Source: Ctenosaura bakeri (lineage: Eukaryota > Chordata > Lepidosauria > Squamata > Iguanidae). From it: DNA of 64,000 nucleotides. The DNA lies in assembly GCA_948474755.1 (NCBI GenBank), contig CAOLHI010000562.1, positions 372,001 through 436,000 on the forward strand, given 5' to 3'. Each line of letters opens with the position of its first letter. Within the stretch, counting starts at the first letter, position 1. The position numbers and the translations under genes are program-made. The notes beneath the pieces were generated by a model. That model had not been told where the DNA came from and made no database searches. It worked only from the letters and a program-made list of their open reading frames with translations. Shown piece by piece: positions 1 to 10,385 of the stretch.

Positions 1-387
1 TTGGAATACAGGAAAGTGTAATTTGTTCAAACCTGTTGTTTAGCCCACGTTTCCTGGCTTTCCCAACCGTGGGTAACAGCTTTCCATAGGCAGACACAAT
101 TGAAAACTGTTCTATTACAAATGCAAACTTCTCGTGTATGCAAAGTAGACAGGAACTAGGAATCTGCATGAGAACAAGCTTTGCCACAATCCATCTCATA
201 ATGAAAAATCACAGTTGCTCTTTTTCATCCAAATCAGGAGAACTAAACCAATGACATCAGCCAGCCTGCTATTTTATAGTTAGAAGCAACTACTGTCATG
301 GGGAAATGCTCTAGAATTCTGATGTTCAGTTGGCTTCACAAAAACCAAAACCTGCATTTTAAAACAAATATCCATTTGAGAACCTAC

Positions 388-461
388 CGCCTTTATGCCA
401 CACACAACAGTAGTGTTACCTAGCTTCACAAGGGCAGAGCCATCTGCAGTTGTAATTGAAC
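388..461 (-). CDS. EXOSC8: EXOSC8 coding exon 4
   Basis: It encodes [20 protein letters not shown] then CGIKA, preceded by a C-rich tract and CAG acceptor and followed by a GTAGGT donor. It ends in phase 0. Further exons lie outside the window. Confidence 0.93.
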
Positions 462-3400
462 CTGGGGGGAAAGACAAAATGCTTCAGAAAACTTAAGCCT
501 TCTACCTAGGAGAAGATCTTTTCAGTCCAGTCTACCAGAGCCATAGCAGCTCCCAGTAATAGCAAACTTGGATTATATGGAAAATACTTTCCAGATTTCT
601 AGAGTGATTCAGAGTGCTGGCCTTTTTGTTTTTGTTTTCATGTGAATCCACCTACTTCCTTTTGTTCTTGAACATTCTGCCACTGAATCTGCCATCATTC
701 TACTTAGGTTTGGCAACAAGTTGATGAAAATGAGCTACGTTGTTTATTTTGAATTTGCTGCTGCACCACTAAAATTTGGCAGGGTGGTGGCAGGAAAAAA
801 GGCACATTTTCAATTTGACTGAACTTTATACTTTATAAACACTATAAACTGACTAAGCTTTATAAGCTAACATTTACTTTTTTGTAGCATGAGCCTTAAT
901 GGATCATTATTCAAATCACAGTCAGTGGCAGCAGTAACACAGCTGCTAGTATAGGATCTGAATGAAATATAATACAAAAAGATGCAAATGCTGACCCTGG
1001 CCATAACCTTCAAACTACTGTGAAAGATGATACAGATCTTTCAAGCAGTTGTCTGTAACTCTACATGTAAAAGCAATAAATTTAATCAAAAAGTCATTTT
1101 CCTTGAAGTCAAAAAATTTTCTTAGGAGAATCCTTTTGTTATATGTGTAGTTATGAGAAAAATATTAATATATGTAGTATACTAAGAAGCCATTATTTCT
1201 GTCCATACCTCTGCTAATGAATTGGAATATGTGAACACATCCCAATTCAGTCATCTCTCTTTCCAGTGTTTCTTTGAAATTTTTTTATTCAAGTATAACT
1301 ACTTGCAAATGAGAGATTGAATGACCAGGAAGACTGAAATGCTCTGCATCTAGTTTTTGAGTGTTATCATTTTTAATGTTGTATTTATGTCCATTTATCC
1401 TCTTACACAGCCACTATCCCATTTGTCCAATGTAGAGTGCGGATGGGCATAACTGACAGAAAATGGCATATATCAGGCTGGAGAAGCAAGCAGATGTACC
1501 TCTGATTTGGCATACAATATCTGTCAACAGGCAATATGTTAACAGCATGAAGTTAAATACATTAAATATATTATTACAGGTAGCCTGAACTATTTAAATA
1601 CATGGCCTCCTTTCATATACTCAATTAAACTAGAAGGTGGTATGCATGTTATACTTCCAATGAATTTTTACAGGAAATATTTGGGAGCAGATAGTCAGAG
1701 TCAGGGTGACAGAAAACAATGGGAGTCTTCACTAATCTAATTCCCAGTAATTTAAATTGGTTTATGATTAGGTCTGCATCGGTCCTTCAACTATATACTA
1801 AGAACCAGAGTATCTCTGACAGGCCCGGTCAAAAACAAACATCACTGCTCTGCACCAAAATACTCACCTACATTGACAGTTGTGGTTCTAAATTCACCAA
1901 GGTTCCTTCCATCAGGCCGACAATTTTCTTTCTAAAGGGACCAGAAATCACTAACCAAATCAGATTCACATGTTTTGTCTAATTTGATCAAAATGAAACT
2001 AAACTGAGGTCAAACATCAGCATGGGAAACCAATGAATGTGCAGATATGAATCTATTTCATCTTTAAAAAAAAAAGTTTTCTCAGACTGATTACTTCACA
2101 AAGATAAGTCAGAGATGCGATTTATAAGATCTGCCAGATACACAAAGAAAACACAAAATCTGTCAAGCCTTCAGGACTTGGCAGCTGAATCTGTCAGGGA
2201 GAAAGCAGAATGGAGACCTAACACAAAAGCCCTGAGAGAAGCAGGCTATACAGATATATGGAGTTTTAGAATAGCAATATGGAGTAAGAATGGGAATCTA
2301 TTTGCTGCAACAGAGAAAAATCTGACAAATTTGTAACAAACTGGGAGTTAAGATTCCTGAGAATGACAGAAGCCCAAAGGTAACAAAAGAAAAATCAATC
2401 AACAACTGAGGGCTGGAAGAGGATGAAAACAGGACAACAGCGTTGACTGCTAACCTACAGACATTTTCAACTGTCAAAGTCACAGAAGTAAAAATAAGGT
2501 AATGATAAGGTAAACTGTAAGGTAAACATAAGATGTAACATGTAATAGACCATAGCAGCTATGCTGGAGAGGACATTACAGGAAGTATATTGTTATAAAT
2601 CTAAGAAGCTAAGTTATAGTTCAAGTGAGAATATAAGCTGCTGAAACTACAGTCAGCTCTCCACATTTGCGGATTTCACTTTTGCAGATTTGATTATTCA
2701 TGGATTATTCGCTGTCACCTCTGCTGCCTCTCTATGCCATTTTTAATAGGGACTGCAAGCCTCATGAGACTGAGAAACTGTGAACAAGGCTAGTAAGTTC
2801 CTATTAAAAATGGTGTGGGGCAGCAGTGGAGGGGGCAGTTAGCCCCACCAGCCACACTTTTTTGCCTTGTGAAGGAACCCTGATGCCTCAGAGGAATCCA
2901 CCATGGGTTGAATGTGGTGATCAAACTTTTTTGTCTGTTAAATATGGTTCAGGGAGGGCCTAGAGTTATTCACAGTTTTTCCACATTCACGGGGGTCCTG
3001 TGTCCCTAACCCTAGCGGAATGTGAAGGGATGACTGTATTTAGTACTAGCGTATTTCTCCATTGTTGCCCAGGATTTTATTTTCCTTTAAGAACTCACCA
3101 AACTGTCTTTTCCAGTATCTGTAACTTTTTTGCATAATTCCCAATGCAATCTGTATTCAGAGTTATTTACATATACAGTTTGGGTTCGTGAGGGAATATA
3201 CTGTCCTCCTCCTTGCTACTAGGTCTCCACAGCAACCGGCCTATTCCAGTATCTATAACTTTTCCCCATAGTCCCCAATCCAATCTGTGTTCTCTGGTGA
3301 CGTTGATGTACTGGCTTTTGATTTTTTTGCTTTCTGTTGAATTTGTGCAATGGATTTATGTTTTTCTGGAAGCATTTTTTGTTTTGAATGTCAACTTTTA

Positions 3401-6400
3401 AGATTCCTCACATATGGAACCCATACAATCTACTGTGTAAGGCGAGAAGACCTAGTAATTATGTTGTGTATGTATGTAATTATGTTTTTCTCACATATGC
3501 CTCCCAAATGTTTTCTGGCATCCTTAGTGATGGTAGGCCTCGTCTCCATGGCAACCGGCCTGAGGCTCAAGAGCTCTCGGCTGAAAATTCTAAATGCCCT
3601 TCCCTGAACTGCCAACCCCAGGATTACATAGACTCTTCACAGCCAGCCAATCATACAAGGTCTTCTCGCCTCACTTAGCCAATTGTATGAGGTCTTTGCC
3701 TGCCTGACGCAGGCAAACAGACAAACTCACAGACAAATTTGACTTTTATATAGTAAATAAGATGTTAAAGAATTTTAATCAAAATATAGATGATATGTAT
3801 AATATATATACATAGGCATTGGTAAGGCAAAAGCAGAAGTAAAAAAAACCTCCATTTTTTCTTCCTCTTTTCTTGTCTATTTTGAAATGGTAAGCAGTAA
3901 GAGAAGAGAGAGAAGGACAGGAATACATCACAACACAGACAAATTGCTTGGCCCTCACACTAAGCTAACACGGCTGCACCTGTAGCCTTGCAAGGTGGGA
4001 AGGCTGAGGCCTTCTTAGCCATGTTGGGGAGGAAGGGAGGGAGAAGGAGGAATAAACAAAGAACTAATAAAGACAGCCTGTCATTCATTGAGATGGAGAA
4101 ATTATTTACACTTAGATTAAGGAAAAAACTTCAAGTGGTGAATTTAAACAAAATTTAATCTAGGAGAAATAGAAAATATTGTATTAGTCTTCTTAAGTGT
4201 CAATGGATTGGGTTCACCATCTAAAGGGTATTCTGTGAAGAAATTAAGACCAGATATTGTCTTTTTTTTTTAAGAGACACATATGAAAAGGAGGAATAAA
4301 AAAGTACCTCGATCTTGATCAATTTATCTCTGGCTGGAATGGACAGTCTAGAGGGGTTGCCTTACTATTATCCAAGTTTTGCAATTTTGAAGTACAGTAA
4401 TCCCTCCACATTCGCTAGGGCTGAAAGTGAAAAAAAATGTGAATAACTCTAGGCCTTCCCCAAACCATATTTAACACAAAAAAACACATTGTGGATTCCT
4501 TGGAGGCATCAGGGTTCCTTCACAAGGCAGAAGTGGGTGGCTGGTGGGACTTACTGCCACCTCCACTGCTGCCCCACATCATTTTTAATAGGGACTTACA
4601 AGCCTCGTTCACAGTTTCACAGTTTCTCAGTCTCAAAAAGCTTGCAGTCCTTATTAAAAATGGCATAGGGGGCAGCAGAGGTGACAGCAAACAATCCGTG
4701 AATAATCAAATCCGCAAAAGTGAAACCCACAAATGTGGAGGGTTAACTGTAATCGAATGTTTGAAATGCATTTGTAAAGGTAAAATAAAGGGGGGAAATG
4801 TATTGCTAGGGTCATATTACGCAAAAAATAAAAACCAAGCAATTTTTATTGAACAAATGTTGGGAAAACTGAGAAAATTTGCAGAAGGACCAATAATTAT
4901 AGGAGGAGACACTAATTGACTGAGAGATTTGGCAAGCAATGCACATTGTGGACCTATGTCAGCCCCTCTAATTCCCTCACATTCTCTACAGGAAGAAGAC
5001 TAGGTTCTGCTTGTCAACCAATTTCACTTTCTGACAATGCTCTGGTCCCTAACCTATCATATAAGAGAGGGATGCCTATATGGGAAATGCCAACTGTAGT
5101 TCTATATTACACAAAAAAGTAGTTAAAAGTATATACATATGATGATCTGCCTGATAAAAGATAGAATTCTGGTGTACTAATGAAACTGCAATATCACCAA
5201 ATGTCAATTAATAGCTATGATCATGCAACAGAGTTCATGGCACCAAGATCTTTGATATGGCAGCAAACATATTCCCTTCTAAATGCTACTTTTCTAAAAC
5301 AATGCAGAAACATAGGCAAGGGCATAGGAGTAGGTAGAGATGTTGAAAGAGCTGACCTAAGTTTCCTGGTGCCTGAGGAAGGAGGAGAAATACCTCTGCT
5401 GCTCTCCTCTTCTTGAACTCCCCTCTCCCTCACTGTTCCTTCAACAGTGTCCCTACCCACTTCTGTCTCACCCTAGAGCAAGAGGGGTGGGACAGAGATC
5501 TCTTTGAAAAGCTGCATCTGGCCTTGCTGTCCAACCTTCCTGAAGCCAGCTGGACACAAACAACAGGTTCTGAAAGGGTCAAGCTGAGCAACCATGAACG
5601 GTGAGGAAAAGTCCCTGCTCCACCAGTAATCTCCCTTTCCAATGATTTACATAAACCCTTCCCATCTTCCCTCCCCACTAGGGTCAAAGGATTAGAAATC
5701 ATGGCAGCTCACCATGAATCCCAGTCTTTGACTTTTTAAGACAACTTTGGGGGGAAAGGGAAGGAGCAATTTGTAAAAGAATACTCCATTCCCACTGTAT
5801 CCCTTATATAAAGTTATAAAACTGACTAATCTAGACAGCCTTTAGTCCAATTAAAAAACGCTCCTAAGAGATTTCTGATGCAAAATTCCCACACAAAAGC
5901 CCCAATCAGACAATGATCTCTCAACTTCTCCTTCAATGCAATGGAGAAATGAGACTACATTCCTCCCACCAGGTATGCCCTGACATCCACTCAGGGGAAT
6001 AAGAACTGAACAGGGCTTATAATATGGAAAAATCATACATGAGCAAAACAAAATATATCCCACACATATACAGGAACACTGTACTCACTAAGAATCTTCT
6101 GTAATACTCCAAAGGTTCCACAGTTCTGAAAGAAATGACATTTAAGGGAAAGACAAAAACATCTGTAAAACATATGTAACATGTTTTACAAATGGACCAC
6201 TCAAATTTAACATAGTTGCTTAAAAAGCTGTTCATCAGTCAGCCACATGAAACACTTGTTTTCAGGTATTCGCTTTTCACAGAATTATGGTTGCAGAAAT
6301 GAATTCCATCTCACACCACTGTGTCCTCACATTTTCAGATAAGAAAGAAATGTTTAAGATAAAGAAAAAGCCAGAACACACATCCCCACACCAATAGAGA

Positions 6401-8626
6401 TACTACATTAAACTACCCAATCTGAAACATATGTGGTAGGGTTTTTTTAAAAAATGTACAAAGTGTCCAGAAATTATCTTTCCAATTTCAATTGTATACA
6501 AAATTGAAATGTAAAGATAATTTTCAGAGGCCCTGTAGAATATTACTATGGAAAATGGTTAATTTTCAAACCTAAATTTGGAACAGGGATGGGAAACTTG
6601 TGATCTTCCAGATACTGTTAGATTACAACTCCTGCAAACTCTTGGCATATGCTGGCAGGGGCTCAAAGAAACTAGAGCCAAGGCGAGCAAGAGGTTCCCT
6701 ACTGTACAACATAAGGAGGCATCACAAAAACACATGGATTTATAGATGAGCAACAAAGATGATTATGATATGAGAAATAGGTATATACAGAAAGATGGAA
6801 AGAACTGGGTATGTTTAGCCTGGGGAGGACAATACCTAAAGGTGATTGTACCTTTAGATACCTAAAGGCTCTCACAAAAACCAAGGCTTTTCACTTTATT
6901 CAACTAGAAAGCAGGACTAGATTAAATAGGCTTAAGATATAGGAAAGAAGATTTCAATGGAACAACGGAAGGCAGATTGCACAAGAGAATTCCACAACTG
7001 AACTAGTTTCAGGGACAGTGTACCTCCTCTTTCCCAGAAATCTTCAGGGAGAGGTAGTACAGCCTATTCAGGAGGTTAACTTTCTGGACTTCATACATCA
7101 GTCAGGGAGCTGGGCAGTTGTATGATTCTATGAACATAATCCAACCATGTGGCAAGCCACTGTTTACTAACAGACTGTGACACAGTTGGAATGCAGGATG
7201 GTAGAACAGAATGGCCTGCACTCTTTTCCCACATGCAGTGGCAGCTTCTGTGCCCAAATATAGGATCATGCGAGGGTAAACCTGAAAAGAATATACACAC
7301 TCCTTTACATATAAACCAAAATGTGATCTACTCAACAGCTTTTTGAAGTTTTGATTCCGAAAGTCCAGTTTTTACTATTTGATCGAGGAGAGAACACTAC
7401 TCATGTCCCTCCCCACACCCAAAAACCACCTGTCTGTGGTTGGTCTGTCAACAGCAACAGCCTTTATTAATCTTGACAGTTCAATGGACCCTCAGTGTTT
7501 ACAGGCCATCTTCCCCTGAATCCTTGCTGCCCAGGGACAAACAGTGGAGAAGGTGTGTTGTCTTCATACCTGTTTTGTCCTGTTTGTCTCCCAGAGGGAG
7601 CATTCTGGGTTGGCCTCTGTTTGAAACAAGGTTCTGGACTGGACAGACCTTTCATCTGATCTAGCAAAATTTGCCTCTTGGCAAGTAGGGTTTGGCCTCC
7701 ACTTGAATCTTTAAGGGTCGACTGCTTCTGGGGACTATCGCTCCACTTTAGTTATCACCACCCAATAACCACTGATAGTCCAATCTTCCAGGTATTTGAC
7801 TAATCTCCTTTTTAAAACCACCCTCAGCTACGGCTCACTGTGTTGTTAGGCATCTCTGAATTACACAACTTGGCACCCGTTTGTTACTCTGTTACTCGGA
7901 GAGGCTCCCCTTTGATGCCTGAACTTCCCCTGGAGCCACAACCACCCCATGTAGCACAGCAGCTCCCATGTTAAGGGTGCGCTGTCCTAAACTATTCCCT
8001 TTTGGTAGGAGGGTGTTCTTTCAAATTGCTCGCATTGTCAGTGCTATTAGCCCACAGGTTCAAAACTCAGCCAATTTCCGCACTGCGCTCTTAGAGCGCG
8101 ATTATTCCACTGTCAACATCCTATGGAATCCGACTGGCCCCTCCCCAAACTGCAAACCCCAGGATTCCATAGGATGTTGAAAGAGGAATAATCGCGCTCT
8201 AAGAGCGCAGTGCGGAAACTGCCTCATCAGAGAGCCTTAGGCGGCATAACGTGATCGCAAGAAGAGTCGCCCGTAACGAGACACAGCTCAAGGCAGAGTT
8301 GGGAAAGTTACATGGAGCGGCCAGATTGTAGCCGGCAGGGATTGCCACCTCAAAGAGCGGCTTTTTCGCGCTCCGCGTCGAAAGAAATCCACTGCCGCGA
8401 CAGCGACCCAAAGGCGCGGTTCGCACGTGCGGTCGGCGCCCCAAACCGACGCGGCAGACACGCGTGTGCGCGTAAACAAGCTCCCTTCACGGCATGAGGG
8501 GCTAAAAAACGGGAGGAAGCTGCTCTTGCCCGAACCCCCACCACTGGCTGCGATGGAAAGGTAGGGGAAAGCAGAAGCACAAGGCGCCACTGACCTGAAC
8601 CCGCCGGCGGCCACCGTCGCCGCCAT
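388..8626 (-). CDS. EXOSC8: EXOSC8, exosome complex component RRP43 (5' part, four coding exons)
   Basis: EXOSC8 is a catalytically inactive RNase PH-like subunit of the six-membered ring of the RNA exosome, which degrades and processes RNA in nucleus and cytoplasm. Four coding exons read right to left: 8626-8595, 6125-6089, 1931-1868 and 461-388. Lengths of 32, 37, 64 and 74 nt keep one open frame for 69 codons, each with AG acceptor and GT donor. Recognisable stretches are [12 protein letters not shown] (exon 2), [20 protein letters not shown] (exon 3) and [20 protein letters not shown] (exon 4), the N-terminal strand region of the RNase PH fold. Vertebrate EXOSC8 is about 276 aa, so roughly three quarters of the protein lies beyond the left edge. 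The start is the first in-frame ATG of the CpG-rich exon. The gene is head-to-head with ALG5, as in human. Identification is by recalled family sequence. Confidence 0.95.
462..1867. other. EXOSC8 intron 3, no recognised element
   Basis: This is AT-rich sequence. I see no conserved coding stretch, RNA gene or clear transposon end in it. Confidence 0.6.
1868..1931 (-). CDS. EXOSC8: EXOSC8 coding exon 3
   Basis: It encodes [20 protein letters not shown] and V, then the first base of a glycine codon. Acceptor TTTAG and donor GTGAGTA flank it. The CRPDGR signature is typical of the start of RNase PH-like exosome subunits. Confidence 0.93.
2650..3036. mobile_element. Tigger-like (TcMar) non-autonomous DNA transposon, copy 1
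   Basis: Terminal inverted repeats begin cagtcagctctccacatttg and end with the inverted equivalent around gaagggatgactg. The element is flanked by TA on both sides (2648-2649 and 3037-3038), the mariner-type target duplication. It contains an internal short inverted pair around 'tttttaatagggac / gttcctattaaaaa'. It belongs to a family present about seven times here. Family naming is from TIR resemblance to Tigger elements. Confidence 0.8.
3044..3755. mobile_element. Unclassified interspersed repeat, Helitron-like ends, copy 1
   Basis: It begins tactagcgtat and ends gacttttatatagta, without inverted repeats. A second copy at 35040-35460 shares both ends and the sequences gcccaggattttatttt, ctcctccttgct and accccaggatt. 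Both lack TIRs and share a fixed 3' end, which recalls Helitrons, but no 3' hairpin/CTRR was confirmed. This copy contains an internal partial duplication of the 'ccagtatctgtaactttt' block. The ORFs across it are not conserved genes. Confidence 0.5.
4160..5122 (+). mobile_element. L1 LINE fragment (ORF2 endonuclease), split by a Tigger-like insertion
   Basis: Before the insertion the frame reads NGLGSPSK, then ETHMKRR and AFLTIIQ-like text after stops. After it the frame reads [16 protein letters not shown] and [11 protein letters not shown], matching the L1 apurinic endonuclease (motifs NGL, QETH, GDFN). The copy is decayed: stop codons are present and GDFN has become GDTN. Weaker L1 similarity continues to about 5.1 kb. 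It lies antisense to EXOSC8 in intron 2. Confidence 0.75.
4395..4749. mobile_element. Tigger-like non-autonomous DNA transposon, copy 2 (inside L1)
   Basis: The ends are cagtaatccctccacattcg and the inverse cacaaatgtggagggttaactg, with TA at 4393-4394 and 4750-4751. The L1 frame runs up to the left TA and resumes in frame after the element, so insertion into the L1 copy is direct. Much of the internal sequence is shared, in inverse orientation, with copy 1. Confidence 0.85.
5123..6088. other. EXOSC8 intron 2, part without recognised features
   Basis: Apart from a trailing L1-like stretch up to about 5.3 kb, nothing recognised. A GC-richer block at 5330-5700 has short ORFs on both strands with no family I know. 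Confidence 0.45.
6089..6125 (-). CDS. EXOSC8: EXOSC8 coding exon 2 (37-nt microexon-sized)
   Basis: It encodes the [12 protein letters not shown] segment. The acceptor TTTCAG and donor GTGAGT are clear on the minus strand. It joins exon 1 to complete an arginine codon and ends in phase 0. Confidence 0.92.
6580..6670. repeat. Short interspersed repeat fragment (LINE/SINE tail type)
   Basis: The sequence 'gggatgggaaacttgtgatc ... ttagattacaactcctgcaa' resembles the common reptile repeat carrying an 'actacaactcccatcat' motif. It is short and old. Confidence 0.35.
6810..7140 (+). mobile_element. Old CR1-like LINE 3' fragment
   Basis: It reads like a decayed CR1 3' region: 'gtttagcctggggagga' at the start and 'tatgattctatgaacat' at the end, recalling the ATTCTATG-type CR1 terminus. 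No intact coding remains. Confidence 0.4.
7141..8069. other. EXOSC8 intron 1, no recognised element
   Basis: No coding or repeat signature recognised. It is distal to the GC-rich promoter region. Confidence 0.4.
8070..8223. mobile_element. Hairpin MITE, copy 1 (EXOSC8 intron 1)
   Basis: An imperfect palindrome: the left arm 'atttccgcactgcgctctta gagcgcgattattcc' style sequence is mirrored by the right arm 'ggaataatcgcgctct aagagcgcagtgcgg'. The centre holds 'cccctccccaaactgcaaac' followed by 'cccaggattccat'. It belongs to the same family as the elements at 9125, 9756, 9928, 12756 and 54969. Confidence 0.85.
8595..8626 (-). CDS. EXOSC8: EXOSC8 coding exon 1
   Basis: It encodes [10 protein letters not shown] plus two bases of the next codon and is followed by a GTCAGT donor. 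The N-terminus is slightly longer than the short human MAAGF start. Exon and flanks are GC-rich. An inverted CCAAT (attgg) lies about 40 bp upstream near 8665. Confidence 0.9.
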
Positions 8627-9124
8627 TCCCGCCCGCGCTTCCTCCGCCGTCTGCGTGCCCGGAATTGGCCGCAGCCTCAGCGGGCGCCGTAAGCCGCCCA
8701 GCCGGCGGGGGCGCTCCGAAGTCCGGGCCAGAGAGGCCCCAAGGGGAGCCCGGGGACGCGGGCGCGGCGTTTAAACTGCTTGCAAAGGGCGAGGAGAAGG
8801 CTGCCGCGCCGGGAACTGCCTGGCGAGATGGAAACAAAGGGTAAAGCGGGCCCCGCCGCTGCTGTGAGGCCTTGTCTTGGAAGGAGCGCTAAAATCTCAG
8901 ACCCCCACACAGGGGCGCCCGGTGGGCGTGAGGGCGAAAGAGAGCTTTTCCGAACTCCCTCAGGCGGTAGGGGGATGGCGCTCCTGTCCCTTTGACGGTT
9001 GTCTAGAAAAAATTTCAGCCCCGGGTGCAGGTCGGGCAAACAGCTGCTGAAATGGCCTCCTTTCACCTGACGAGTCCAGAATAACTGTCTCCAAACAAAA
9101 TAAAACGGTACCTGAGAACTCCAG

Positions 9125-9326
9125 GGCCATTTCTGCATTACACTGTTATAGTGCTATTATTCCTCTTTCAACCTCCTGTGGAGTTCTGGGGTTGTTAGTT
9201 TACTGAGGCCCAAGAGCTCTCTGGCTGGGAATCCTAAAGGCCCCTCCCTCAGCTACAAACCCCAGGATTCCATAGGAGGTTGAAAGTGGAATGAGAGCGC
9301 GATAACAGTCTGGTGCAGAAACCGCC
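9125..9326. mobile_element. Hairpin MITE, copy 2 (long form)
   Basis: The left arm is ggccatttctgcattacact gttatagtgctattattcc; the right arm returns as ggaatgagagcgcgataaca and ends gcagaaaccgcc. The centre carries the extra block 'ccaagagctctctggctggg', also present in copy 6 and in the Helitron-like repeats. Confidence 0.8.
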
Positions 9327-9755
9327 TAGAAGAGCAGCGTCCTCCAGCCAACAATTTAAAGCAGCAAAGGGAGGCGCGTACACCCTTCCTGAGCCTCGTC
9401 TTTGTTCCCCGTTAACACGTGGTTCCTTCCATTTGTTTGGTACTGAGGACCGCGAACCTAGAGGCTGCCTCTTTCAAAGTCCCCCCCCCCAATTGCAAAT
9501 CCAAACGGAACGTACAGCGAGTATTCCCCTATTACAGCTTCAAAGGCTTTGGCCGAAATAACGTGCACGGCACGCAAACGGCCCTTCTAAGCAGCCCACG
9601 GAGGGCTACGAGATTTCTCCCCTCCCCCAAAACTGAAAGAACCGAACACGGTGAGGTACAACTTTCCACAGAGGGCAGCAAACCCTGAGAGATTTAAATT
9701 GCCTCCTAACGGCCCGCTTCCAGCGCTCAAGCGCACGTCGAATCCCTTGGTCTCC

Positions 9756-9918
9756 GGCCATTTCCGCACTAGCCTGTTATAGCGCGATGATTCCACTTTC
9801 AACATCCTCTGGAATCCTGGGGTTTGCAGTTTCGGGAGGGGCCGACCCAAACCCCAGGATTCCAGAGGATGTTGAAAGTGGAATCATCGCGCTATAACAG
9901 GCTAGTGCGGAAATGGCC
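9756..9918. mobile_element. Hairpin MITE, copy 3 (near-perfect palindrome)
   Basis: The two arms are almost perfectly complementary from ggccatttccgcactagcct inward to the short 'gcagtttcgggaggggccga' centre. A 3-bp direct repeat TCC flanks it (9753-9755 and 9919-9921). Three-base duplications fit PIF/Harbinger-type insertion, although that superfamily prefers TWA. Confidence 0.9.
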
Positions 9919-9927
9919 TCCGATACC

Positions 9928-10014
9928 AGCCATTTCTCCATTAGACTACTATAGCTCTATTATTCCAATTTCAACATCCTATGGAATCCTGAATTTTCCA
10001 GTTTAGGGAGGGGG
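9928..10014. mobile_element. Hairpin MITE, copy 4 (half copy)
   Basis: Only the left arm and centre remain: 'gccatttctccattagacta' through 'tttccagtttagggaggggg'. The right arm is missing. It lies 9 bp after copy 3 in the ALG5 upstream region. Confidence 0.7.
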
Positions 10015-10152
10015 GCCCCTTTTGAGAGTTTATTCCCCCCCCCGCTTGTCTTTCTCCCAGCCGGCCAACCGCAACATCCCAAACACCACTTCCGCCCTCA
10101 CGGGCAATGGCGCTTCCCAATGGCACAAGCCCAAGAGAGGGTCTCCTCGGCC

Positions 10153-10184
10153 AGCCAATTGCAGAGCTCAATTTCACCGGAAGT
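10153..10184 (+). promoter_or_regulatory. Candidate ALG5 proximal promoter motifs (CCAAT, ETS)
   Basis: A CCAAT (within agccaattg, near 10154) and an ETS/GABP-type site ACCGGAAGT (10176-10184) lie about 150 bp upstream of the ALG5 start codon. Both are typical of housekeeping promoters. Motif matches only; binding is inferred. Confidence 0.5.
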
Positions 10185-10325
10185 CGGGGCTGTAAGGCTT
10201 TCCGCCGTCTCGCCGTTCTTTTCTGCTTCCGCCTCCGTGTCTCTATCTGCAAGTTCGCCTGCCGGAGGTGGTTGGCTCGCGCGTAGCTCAGCCACGTTCG
10301 GGCGAGGCGGCTTGGCCGGGGAGCG

Positions 10326-10385
10326 ATGGAGCTGGTGTGGCTGGTCGAAGGGTTGGCGTCGCTGGCGGTGGCCGCGCTGGTCCTG
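10326..10385 (+). CDS. ALG5: ALG5 exon 1
   Basis: Twenty codons from ATG (context gagcgATGG) to a GTGAGG donor, encoding most of the N-terminal membrane anchor (ASLAVAALVL). Confidence 0.93.

Larger units (their letters stand above)
8627..10325. promoter_or_regulatory. Head-to-head EXOSC8/ALG5 promoter region
   Basis: About 1.7 kb separates the two divergent start codons. Both ends are GC- and CpG-rich (roughly 8350-9000 and 10040-10500). The order matches the divergent EXOSC8-ALG5 pair of human. The middle is occupied by two full hairpin transposons and one half copy. Transcription start sites are not visible from sequence alone. Confidence 0.75.
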
